Source: Luidia sarsii
Lineage: Eukaryota > Echinodermata > Asteroidea > Paxillosida > Luidiidae
Length of the DNA: 64,000 nucleotides
Direction: 5' to 3'
NCBI GenBank assembly: GCA_949987565.1
Contig: OX465115.1
Location: 1,586,043 to 1,650,042 of the forward strand
Shown: piece by piece, positions 20,501 to 33,100 of the stretch
Layout: each line of letters begins with the position of its first letter
Numbering within the stretch: position 1 is the stretch's first letter
Program-made: the position numbers and the translations under genes
Notes under the pieces: model-generated
What the model was told of the DNA's origin: nothing
Databases searched by the model: none
What the model saw: the letters and a program-made list of their open reading frames with translations, nothing else

Positions 20501-23500
20501 GAGTATTTTTTTTAACCCGTGAGTGGGCGACGAATGCCGGGCATGCAATGGCAGCGCAGGGCGTAATTTTGCCCCCCTCCCCTCTCAAACCCACGGGCCC
20601 AGAAATAAATACGACGGAGCCCCGGATGCAAGGCCAATGGCGACGTGGTCAGGTTCTGTTTTCCCGTCCCCTCGATCGTCGGAGAGAAACAAATTGTTTT
20701 CTTTGAATCTTCATTCTTGGCCACGGCCTTAGGCCACTCACGTCCGTCTCGCAAAAAAAAAAAAAAAACATTTGCGAGGATTGAAGGGGAGTGGGAGGGG
20801 GTCGGTGTGCGTCAACCCCTCATCGCCGCTTTGTCCGTATCGGGCAGGTTTACCCTACCATATGGCACAGCTGGATCCAGTATCCAGATTGCCGAACGAC
20901 TGAGGGTTCACATTGCGTTGAATGCGATGGTCGCAAAGAAATTATTCGATTGTAGGAAAAAAAAACTTGGTCGAAGCAACTCCCCGTTCACTTGTGCGAA
21001 GCTGTAGCCACTGTTGATAATGCAGTGGGAAAAAAAATATATGACTCTTCGCTGTAAACATGACGGGGTGGCTGTTTGAGTGAAGCCCATGGTCTGGCAA
21101 TACGGGAGGTGGGTTAACCTTGTTCCCAGGGTCCACACACAGTCATCCACCTCGTTCACTTTATGATACAGGGCACATGCGAGATGTGAGCGCAGCGGCT
21201 CTGCTGGCGTCTGTTGGACAACACGTATTGGACAGCATCAGTGTCAGTCTGTATGGTGGTTTATGGCTGGCTGCCCAGGGCTGGATTTCACAAAGCCTTA
21301 CGATGCATCGTAACTCAACTTACGATGGATAACACATCGCAAGTTGTGATAGGCTGTGCATAGTTCATAGTGGCTTGCGATTGATCGTAAGTTTCGATGG
21401 GTTGGTGTAATCGGCTGCAGGTCTGGTACCCATCCTCTTATAACAGGATCACGCCTCCCCAATCCAATCGAGATCCGGGCTTATTAGAATCCCATATCGG
21501 TCCGATGAGACTCGGAGGTTTGCATGGCGGAATTGTAATGTAGAATGGTAACAGTGAAACCATGTATAAATGCATAGTCTCTTTCAGAAATAAAAAATGA
21601 CTCTCAGTCTCAGGAGAGCCGGTGACAAAACGTTTCCTGTAATGTGTGCATCGTCAAGAGCCTACTGGCTCGGTCAACATGACTTTTGCGAAGTCAAGTG
21701 ATTGCACTCACTGACAGCCGCATGCTGTGGCATTGTGAAGTATGATTTATCATCTCCTGTTGACGGGTATAGAGTTCACACTATCCAAAACTTTTTTTGA
21801 TCACAGTCTCTCCGTAGAACAACATTAATTCCCGAAAAGGATCATACAATTGGTGTTACCGCAAGCATTCTTCATGGTCTACAAATGCGGTTCCGTGGTT
21901 GCCAAGGTGAATGATAACTAATCGAGGGACTGGTGCGCGAGTCTAGCGTGGTGATTTTGTTTTCCTCCACAACCTTGCTTCCTTTACTGCATAATATAGG
22001 ACTGGGCAAATTTGGCTCACAAGTAATGGAGTCTATTCACGGCTCCCCAATCGAAGTGGTCCCTCTCAATATGTGCCCCCCTTCCCCAACCCTTGGGGCA
22101 ATATCTGAATTTCCGGCGATAAGGACCCCACTCTTCCCTTGCATCAATTAACTTGGTCGTGCGAGGTAAGGGGTTTCATAGGACGAGGGAGGGGAAGGGG
22201 AACGAAGTGCTCCTAACCAAGCCCGAACATATCCTGCTAGAATGACTGTCATTAAACACTTGGCGCTGCAAAAATCTCAGTCAAATTATTTCGTTTAATA
22301 ATTATGCTTGAAAAAAATCAGTACAAAGACTGAACATAGGCCAATACTTTTGTTTTTGAGAATCGCCAACCACAAGACTTGGGTCGGGCGTCGCAAGCAT
22401 TTGAATCGAATCGCGATTCAAAGTGAAGGAAATCGTCATACCAAACCTGAACATTATACTGTTATAATACTGCTACTGAATACGCTATTTTGAATCGAAT
22501 TATCGCGATTCAGAATGAAGAAAAACGTCATACCAAGTCTGAATATATCCTGCTGTGATATTGGTACTGAGAAGGGCTAGCAACTCAAAGTTACAGACAC
22601 CGTGAGCACGAGAACCATCCTATAGATATCAATCGTTAATACACGCAAACAGCCATATCCATCAACACCTTTGAAGAGCCTCCCCGGCCCCTATGCATCC
22701 TGGTTGATTGGAAATGTCTGAACAGACTGGGAACTGCATCTTGCCGTTGCAAAGTCTCCCTATTTGAATTGGGGTCTTCCCGGACACCGAAGGTGACGCC
22801 TGTACATAATGTGGTGTCGAATCGTCCTCTGAATTGTTCCTCACTGGCGCAAGAGTGCAGAGCCGAGAAGTTTAACGACGTTGTCTATAGCTTTGGCTGA
22901 CACACAGCATCTGACGTGTCAGCCAAAGCATCAGCATCTGACGAGATAGAAAGCAGCATGTGCTTTTCCTATAATCGAAACGGCCTCTATGAATAAGCCG
23001 GATTATGCACACAACGACACCACAGCACATTAAGGTCGTTAACCCAAGTGCAAAGCCGGGCCTCTTTACCTCCGAGTTTCCCCAAATAATATCTTGCACC
23101 GGCCTACCGCCACTGCGATAATGTGTACCGCTGATAATACGGAGATCTCTAAAGGACAAAGCGAGGTGACCTGATACGGGCCGTTCTTATAATAATATGC
23201 ACCGTGTCTCCACACCCAAGTGACGCATGGGGCGCTGTTGCATGGCACACAGCGGACTGCCCGATTAATCTTGTGACCCGAATGTGCCGGGGACCTTCGC
23301 ACCTCCACGTGAGCAAAAACAGAACGACACTCGCGCAGCTCCCCTTTCAAATTTGTTTTATTCCGCCCTGGCCCGCGTGCACTCACGCCATACGGAATCG
23401 TGTTGCCTGCAGGGCGAATCTTCCCTCTAGATAGGACATCGTCCCGTCCCTAGTGTGCCTACTTGATAGTCACTCGAGGGGGCTGCATGAGATGCAGATT

Positions 23501-26500
23501 CGGCGAAATTTGACAATGTAAATCAAGCCGCGTTAAGACAGCTGAATACGTTAGCATTCTTAAACGCCCCTATTCAGACTGGGTGGGTGTCTAAAAACTA
23601 AAATGGGTTTGTGAATTCAGAATCTCTTCAGAGAGTGTGGAGTACTGAAGGAAATAGTGATATCTAGAAACAGAGAGACAGGTGTATAGAGAGGCAAACG
23701 CACAGAGAATGAGAGACATACATTAAGGCAGAGAGACAGACAGAAAAAAGGAGAAACAGAGAGAGGGAGACAGAGACAGTGACAGAGACAGAGCCAGAGA
23801 CAGGGGCGGAGACAAAGACGGAGACGGAGACGGAGACGGAGACGTAGACGTAGACGGAGACGTAGACGGAGACAGACTGACAGAGACAGAGACAGAACAG
23901 AGACAGAAACAGAGACAGAGACAGAGACGGAGACGGAGACGGAGACGGAGACGGAGACGTAGACGTAGACGTAGACGTAGAAGTAGACGTAGACAGAGAC
24001 AGAAACAGAGACAGAGACGGAGACGGAGACGGAGACGTAGACGTAGACGTAGACGTAGACGGAGACAGAGACAGAGACAGAAACAGAGACAGAAACAGAG
24101 ACAGAGACAGATACGGAGACGGAGACGGAGACGGAGACAGAGACGGAGAGAGACGGAGACGTAGACGTAGACGGAGACAGAGACAGAGACAGAAACAGAA
24201 ACAGAAACAGAAACAGAGACAGAGACAGATACGGAGACGGAGACGGAGACGGAGAGGGACGGAGACGGAGACGGAGACGAAGACGGACACAGAGACAGAC
24301 ACAGAGACACACACAGAGACACACAGAGACACAGACAGACAGACAGACACAGTCAGAGTGAGAACCCGGTGTCGGCGGATTTGTTTTGCGGCATTATGGT
24401 AATCTATACATACATGAGTATGTGGGGGGAGGTACCTGACGATCTTTCCGAGGTAGTGGGCTTAGTTTTCTTGAGAACCGGCATGCAAGCATAATGCGTC
24501 CGAGGCCTTGGGCGGACTTCCCGGGGCTATGAGCACGCACGACTGTATATAGGACGCGGGATGTCCTAGTTAGTTGCATACTGTGTCAGCCATGTGTGGT
24601 TTTCGGTTGTGATTTAGGAACCACCGTACCGGCAACGGCATACGTTGGAATCGTTTCTGTATTAAAAACCCCAGGATCAGGTAATACATGGATTCTGCAA
24701 ACCGCTTGCTAACCAGACTGGCCTCAAAATACACACTTCGACGTTCCGATCCTAGCAGGACCTATTTCCCCGACTTTTCGATCCTAGCAGGATCTTTCTC
24801 CTCGACGTTTCGATCCTAGCAGGACCTTTCTCCTGGACGTTTCGATCCTAGCAGGACCTTTCTCCTGGACGTTTCGATCCTAGCAGGACCTTTCTCAAAG
24901 GCGTTCCTCCTTTGAGAAAGGTCCAGCTAGGATCGAAACATCGGGCCCTCCTAATTTCTGATAAAGCTTCTTAAAGTATTACACAATTACTCCAGACTGC
25001 TTCTCACTTAATACATACATGAAGACAGTCAGACAAATATCCTATAATAATCCTATAATAGAAAATAGGCCTGCGTCAAATTCTACCCATTTTTTACTGA
25101 AAATTATGATTTTTTAGAAACCCACCTTGGTCAAGGCTTTAGTTGCATCTTTAAAGCAGTGTCCGGTCTTGGAAGAAGATCTTGCAAGTATTGGATCATA
25201 AGACCCCTAGTCGCATAATTATATGGAAAGTGGAAACATCAGTAGCATTTAATACGCTCACACAGCCTTGTAGGACCAGTCTTGTCTTTGGAAATTATTT
25301 ACTCAAACTAAGGAATAACAGGGTGAAAATCGAACGTACATGTATATATAATTACGTCACACTTCCTTATTGTCCAAATGTGGCAGAAATAACAGCAACT
25401 CTCATATATCAGAAGCAAAGTGCTTGAAACCCCTAGTCTTATATGCACTATAGCACATCTCCCATCTATTGCACATGCACAGTTTTAAAGTTACATCCCG
25501 CAATTTTAAAATCTGCGTCAGGTATAATATACGAATTGCTCTGGTCACTAGTTTGTACGAAGTAAAACACAAAATGTTTGGCTGTTTTTAACCATGGAAG
25601 AAGAAACAGACTTCTGTGGTTTTAAAGGCCCTATACAGCATTGGTAAAGGTACAAAGATTGCCACAGTTTGTTTGTTAAACCATAAAACATTCCAAAAAA
25701 GCAATACTGCGAAGGTTGTACCTCAAATAGTTATCTGAGAAAGTAGAAGAATGCAAAAAAACCCGTCACGGTTTACGCACCGTTCTGCAGTGTAAGAAAT
25801 AGTAGTGTAAGTATTTGTCGATGTTTGAGTGACAATTTCTCGAAAAGTGCAGCATCCCAGACCGTAAGATTTCAACACGAGGTTTCTATCATGACCATCT
25901 ACAAACTGTGTATATTAGAAGGAAATCTGTGGACATTGATGTCTTCCGATCTTCCCAATGTTGTATTGGGCCTTTAACCGGCAATATGAAGCAGTCACTG
26001 TTAACAATATTAAAAAGTCACTTAAAGCACACCTCTTGGATTGTAGGGGTCGATATCAATCACGAACTCGGATAGAACCACATTGAGTGTGATTTTACCC
26101 TGCACCTGTTTGCCAGACGTTTTTATATGATGTGTGCAATTTCCCGCCAAAAATGTTACCGTAGTGGGTATAATTATGATTCAGTCTTAAAGAGTTTCTC
26201 GGAAAAGGTATACACAATGGCATAAGATATGCAATCTCTTGGAATAATGCGGGAATGTCACCGTGGCGGAATGGACGATGGAACAAACTTAGGACAGCGG
26301 TCGAAATCGACCGAAGATCTCGTCTCGGATTTTGAGCGTTAACGGCGTAATTGCATTTCTGTCTTTTCCTTTGGTCCCCCAGCTCGGGCCCCGTTTCCTG
26401 CCCGGACAAAATCCATTTCCTCTTTCGCGGTGAAAGCCGACCGTCGTTAGTCCCTTACAAAACACCTCCTTCTGCAAGGCTCTGCCTCTCTGCATCCTCT

Positions 26501-27078
26501 CTGACTCACTGTCTCTGTCTCTTCGTACCTATTGATGTCTTTCTGTCTTTGTCTTTCTCTCTGTCTCTGTCTCTGTCCCTTTCTGCCTGGCATGTCTCTG
26601 TATGACTCCGTCTCCGTCTGTCTGTCTGTCTCCGTCGGTCTATGTCTGTCTCTGTCTCTCTGTCTCTCTGTCTGTCTCTGTATGTCTCTGTTTCTCTCTG
26701 ACTCTCTGTATCTCTGTCTCTATGTCTCACTGTCTCTCTCTGTTTACCTATCTCTGTCTCTGTCATTATGTCTATGTCGTTGTGTCTGTCTGTCTCTCTC
26801 CCTCCCTCTCCCTCTACATCGCTCCCCCATCTCTCCCCAGCTCTCTCTAGTCCCCTCTTTCTCTCCCCAACTGTTTCTTTCTCTCTCGATCCTCTTTCCC
26901 TGTCTCCCGCTCTCCATCTCTCTTCCCTATATCTCTCTCCACCTCTCTGTCCCCCTCTCTAAACCCATCTCTCTCCCTTTCTTTCTCTGTCTGTGTCTGT
27001 CTCTCTGTCTTACTGTCTGTTGTTTACTCTCCCACCCCTATCTATCTCCTCTCTGTGTCCTTCCCTTTCTCAGTCGTT

Positions 27079-27135
<57 letters not shown>

Positions 27136-30100
27136 CATTTTCTCCCCCTACGGTCGGGCAGTCCTGCCTAGCTCTGGACGGGACACTTATTTTTTCTCCG
27201 CAGTCACCTTAAACGACATTGGGTGGTGACGACGGGGCGGGCTTAACCGTGCGCGGGGCTGTATGAGATGATGAGATGAGATGACGGGAGCTTCTGCGCG
27301 CACGAACGGTGGGTGCACCGCGTGCTTGGCGCGCACGGGTGCGGCGGATCGGACGATACGGAATCAAAAAAAAAGAAAATGCTAATGGTATTATAACGCG
27401 TCATCCCGCATCACTCGTTGGGGCCGAAATACTGATGACGGAACACCCACGCTCGCCGCTATGCCTGCCCGACACCCTGCTTGTCTCCTCACACCCGTAG
27501 GCCTACACTCTATCTATCCAAAGGTGTAGAACAAAGAGGTATCGGAACAGCTTCTTCCCTCGTTCTGCCTCCATCTGGAATTCCCTTCCTGTTTCTTGTC
27601 CCCCCTGCCTACGATCTTGCCCTTTTTAAAAGGAATGCAAATTCCCATCTCCAGCCCTTCCTGAGTCCGTCTCTATCTCCTTCTTTCCTTAGTAGCCCTT
27701 ACCATTGAGTGGCTTTTTAACCCGTGTTTTGGGCGAATTTGCATTTAAAAGAAAAGAAAAAAAATATCTTAACACCCGAATCCACTTCTGCACTTATCAG
27801 TCCATCCATCTATTCTCATGCATTTTCAATTTCTCCGGTAGACAGTGTATCTCCCCCTACAATTCACCCCGTACCGAGATAAGGAAACGCGATAGCGCTG
27901 ATCTGGATTGCTGAAATTAATTTGTGCCTTCGACATAAACAAAAACAGCCTTGTCAGCCTTGTAAAGATACAAACATCGGGCGAGCTAGCTGGAAATGTA
28001 AGAAACCCTTCTGGCTATTACTTCAACTGGTATAAACCTGAATGGGTATAAATGTATAGGGGGAAATTGTAACCTCAATCTACTCAAGAGAACACAAAAT
28101 AGATAAGTCGTCATTTTTGTTGTTGTAATCAACAAAATCAGCACCAGTGGTAAAGAAAGATTGCCAGCCTTTTGATTAAGTTAATTACCATTTCACTTGT
28201 GAGCTGTGAATGGTATAATTTTCATTGGAATCGAGTTTCTGATAATAACCCTTCGGATTATATTTTTGATCGGCATCACATGTTTGTTTGTTTTTGCTTT
28301 ACAGAGACTGGCTGGTTTCTCTCTCTTTTTTTTAGTTTTTTTTTTTTTTTTTTAGTTTTTTTTTTCGGGGGTGGGTCTATTGTAGATGGTAATGAAATTC
28401 CACACCCACGCATTGACCTGGTCCCGGGGACAAGCAGAAATTGAATTAACAGCGCGGCATCCCATAAGGCATTCTCGGCCCACCTGCCGCCACGAGATGG
28501 CCCATCAACCCCCCGTAAGTCAGGGGACTGCATCCGGGGCTCGCACGCCTACATCTAACGCTGATCTGAAATCCGCTCCTTAGGGAGAACATCCCAGACA
28601 TCCGGGCCCAAGCCGATACAACTTACGTGGCCTCAGTGAATCGATCTGACGCGCCCCTTTTCAGGGTCACTGCATGACTTGAATTACCTAGCGCCATCCC
28701 ACATTTTCATTGAAACCATGGATTTATTTTAGTCTTGAAGGGTCGGCCATACTTTTTTCCACTGTCAGGCTTCCGTATAATTATAGAAAAACCTAAACCA
28801 CGAATCTCGAAGGTCTGACCTTGTTTTATTGTTGGTACAGCTATCGCCTACTGTACATAAACGATACTAGCGTGTGAAGAAAATGAGTAATTCTGGGTGG
28901 GAATTATTTCTTAGTGTTGGGAATGTTTTTCTTAACACCAGGTTGTTGTGACCCATGAATTGGTCACATTTCACTCAAGATGTGTACAGATTTCAGTCTA
29001 CTTGATGATTAAGAACAACCTCAGTAGTACGGTATAAGACCACTGATAAGGAAGTTTTCGCCACGGAATCTCACTTTTCTTCTCCTTAAGTTGTCTGTCT
29101 TCACATTTTACCCAGTCCTTATTACGGTTGACATTTTAGCCGATGTTGAGAAAGATCTTCTTGACATTATATTTTTGTAGTGTTCCAAGGTATACAGCAT
29201 CTAGCATTTACTGTCATGAATTTCCTTTCCTCAAAATTAATCTTTGAAAAATGCCGGTCAGGTAGAGTGGCAAAGCTGATTCGGGACACGTGACTCATTT
29301 ACATCACAATGCCCTACGATGAGATTAACAAATTGACAACGGGGCGGTCGTCCCATTGTGTTTACCCCACAGAAATGAAATCAAATGGAACAATTGAAAT
29401 GTCCGGATACGCAGCCAGCCGAAAGATTAGGAACTAATTTCACGTTAGTCTGAATGGAACGAGGCAGCTGGTATTGCTTTCCAGATGTCATTATCTCTTC
29501 CGTAATACCCAGTCCAAAGGTAATTACGCTATAAATTATGCGAGGCATTGCGATAGTCGAAAAAGAAATTCTAGATGGCTTTCCAAAATCCGTATTTCTT
29601 TTAATTTCAGGTACCCTTTAAAGGGAATGCAACCGAAGAAATAAAGTTTGTGTATCCGATTGGGTGTTAGAAACAACCTACAATTACCTATGAGTCACTC
29701 ACGTACGATTCTCATAAAGAGAGAAAATTCATGGAATTGTAGGTCGAATTCGCGTTCCCGTACGTAGCCATGTTTTCGAAAAAGCCGCCGCTGATTGCGG
29801 GGATGTGACGTGACAACGGATAACTGAGTATGAGGTGCCCGGATGTGCCCCTTACTGCGTGCAGTTTGTGTACACTCGCGAGCTAAACGATGATATACTG
29901 CCAGGCTTTTGGCTGTAAAAATACCAGCGGGAAAAAGCCGGAAAACACTTTCCATGCAATTCCAAACAAGGACTGAGTTACAAACCTGAGTTACTTCGGA
30001 AGTGGGCTGCGGCCATCTAAGTGGAGACATTTTTAACACCCAATCAGAGAGGCTTACTTTATTTTCTTTGGTTGCATTCCCCTTTAAGTAAAACCGAAGA

Positions 30101-33100
30101 GAAAGTAATCGGGAACAAGTCGAACAAATCAAAGAAAGACAATTTTTTTATTTTTATAGAATACTTTTGAAAAATGAAATGGCAAAGAAAACTTTGACTG
30201 GACCCGTGACTAGACCTCTGTTTGTTTGCGTACCAGCGCTCTTCCGTCTGAGCTAGAATATTCCAAAATAGTCAAGTACAGTCTTCGCCGGGCCAGTCGG
30301 GATTATTTAATCATTAACCACCATATGCCTCCAGGGATCAAAGTCCTATTTTCATCCAGATGCAATAAAACAATTTTTTTGGTGAACAACTGGCCACAGC
30401 GGTTCTGGGATCGCATAAAATGTTTTCATCATTATTTTTCAATTTCGTAATGAGGTTAAATCACAAAACCCTAACAAAAGTAACAAGTTAAAGTAATATA
30501 ATTTTTTTTTTATAAACGGCTTGTTGCATAAAATGACAAAAATGAATATCGGAAAAACATTAATTGGCCTAACGTCTCGATCCTAGTCGATATGATTTTT
30601 GTTTCCGATTTGACCTTTCAAATCCAAGAGTGAAAAAAAAGTTCGCCCGATGTGGGGCTCGAACCCACGACCCTGGGATTAAGAGTCCCATGCTCTACCG
30701 ACTGAGCTAACCGGGCTGTTGTTGCGATTGATAGTGTGCTAGCCAAAAATATGATTCTTAGTTCATGTGAACTTTTCCAAGTCAAGAAAAAAAAAACGCC
30801 CAATGTGGGGCTCGAACCCACGACCCTGGGATTAAGAGTCCCATGCTCTACCGACTGAGCTAACCGGGCTGTTGTTAAACTCTATTTTATACAAGTCAGA
30901 TATGTGAAATTTGTTTCATTTTGCCCTTTAAAAGCAGTAACTTTTCTCAATGGCAGAAATGAGACTTGTTAGTCTTTGGCAGGATGATTTTTTTGAGAAT
31001 GAAACCTTTATCTACATCGTGAACAGCGTCGGTCCAAATTATATCCCGGTAACAGTCAGTTAATATAATCACAAATGTTCGGTTGTGCTTGCTTGTCGAA
31101 ATTCCTAATTTCTCCTGGGAAATTGCCCCCAAAACAACCACAAAAACCAGACGATAGCCAACACATTTTTGCCCAGTTTGTTTTCATATTGTCTCACACT
31201 CATCATATCACTGAGCGGCATTCTACAGAAAAAGAGACAGATAGTTATCACTTTAACATTATTCACTATTTCGTTATTCGAAGAAAAAAAACACCCACTA
31301 GGCCTAATCGTATACGTTCGCCCCCACAACCGTCCGAAATTATCGAGCGGTGAAATATCTTCTGTGGAAACTGGTGCATCTTTCCAAGACGGATTAACGA
31401 GTGTGTGTTGGAAGTGGGGGGGGGGTTAGATTGTCGAAGAGATTTCGCCCATCCCCCACTCTCTGTTCGGTAAATTGGATAAATTGTGTCACGTAAGTCT
31501 CTGTGTGTTCGCAGTGCAGAGTCTGTCTGGATAATATCGTCCGTGACGCATACTCGAATGTGTCTGTATAATACCATGGCGCGCTTCCGACTCCCCTTTC
31601 TTGAATAATTATCGGGAAGGAATTTAAAAACGGGACTCTTGCTGAATGGCCTCATTCTGCGTTGTTGTGTGACAGAATGCATACAATTTGCGATACCGTT
31701 TTTCATCTCCAAAAGAAATGCGAGAAAAAAGGAAACATTTCAGTTTTCGAGGATTTGCTATTCTGGTTTTTTTTTTAGTGGCCTAAATAAAGTCGGTTAA
31801 GCTCTTAAAAAATCAATTAAAATACCATTTAACAAGCGTGATTACCAGTATATAGTAAAGTAAAGCTTTACTAGGTCTGATGACTGATAATAGGCCTATG
31901 GTCAATTAGACAGCGCTGCCATTTTTTCATTAAATTGTATAACAAGATGCGTCTGGGCCTAGACATGTGAATAATTCATATGTACCCTTCGATAAAAGCT
32001 TTGGTTAATTACACGCTTAACGACTATACTTGGACGAATATTCTGATGAAGGTTTGTCTCTTCTCGACGTGCTTCTATAGAACTGCGTGCTCGATGCTTT
32101 ACATTATTGCTTGCTTGGTAAGGACTCGGATGGACTGGTTCGAAATTTGAGAAAAAATACCTCCGGCATTGGTCTAGTTTGAAAATGTTGTTGATCCCTT
32201 TAGAGGGATTCTGCAAAGCGTCTTTCCTGCAGCGTGTCTACATTCCCACCCGTATTATTCAATTAGATTATGGATGTTCCGTTTATTTCCGACACTCTAA
32301 TCAATGGCCGGCCGCTCTCTGTTCAAACAATGGCCTGGCAATAAAAACAGGAGACTTTTTTTCTATTCCGGGCGCCTTGCTCCATTTATCAACCGTTCGG
32401 ACCGGAGCGCCGTCCATCGATCCGAACTCGTCAAATATTTGCTCTTGCCCGCGAGGCACTCCATACCTGACAACTTTGACATTTCCCGTTCGCCGTGCGC
32501 TGACGCGTGGGGGCGGAGATGATTTTTTTTTACCCGTCCACTTAAAAACTGAAAATTTATGGAGGGTGAAGGAAAACAAATACTAAGGAAGCCTCGGTAG
32601 TGATCCATCTGAATATCAAATTCCGTATACTTACATGCACGTTCATGTCTCCTTATTATATGGTGATCAGTATTTCAGCATAGGACCTTCTTTCTCCAAA
32701 AATAAGTGGACGATATTGATTGTATGTTGGAGGATTTTGAACGGGTTCCCCAAAGGGGTTGCCAAAATTCATAGGTTCGAATTCCATTATAATATTGCAA
32801 AGTGCTTTAAAGCCTAACTAAATACAGAAACAAGACAAATAATTATGTGAACTTAATTTCATGTAAACGTTTTGAAGACAGGAAAAAATAATGAACGCCC
32901 GATGTGGGGCTCGAACCCACGACCCTGGGATTAAGAGTCCCATGCTCTACCGACTGAGCTAACCGGGCTGTTGTTACATTCAGTAGTGTATTAGCCAAAA
33001 ATATGAATCTTATTTCATGTGAACTTTTCCAAGTCAAGAAAAAAAAGAACGCCCGATGTGGGGCTCGAACCCACGACCCTGGGATTAAGAGTCCCATGCT

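Larger units (their letters stand above)
15346..23635. other. Intron 1 interior, mostly unclassified
   Basis: No coding exon recognised. Contents I can name: a CAGGCTTCGTC MITE (16,211), a hairpin element (17,603), a degenerate TGTGGCGAATAC tandem (about 19,415-19,600), a diverged pair of ~50-bp repeats at 19,766 and 19,934, a foldback (21,282), a ~120-bp tandem (22,220-22,580) and a perfect 14-bp inverted repeat (22,890). The rest appears unique. Confidence 0.45.

Noticed and set aside
23617..24350. Serine/valine and arginine/leucine-rich frames of about 200-235 aa
   Set aside because: Hexamer satellite; composition explains them entirely.
29695..30132. 145-aa minus-strand open frame in the foldback element
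   Set aside because: The recognisable THAP sequence is on the plus strand; the minus frame shows nothing known.
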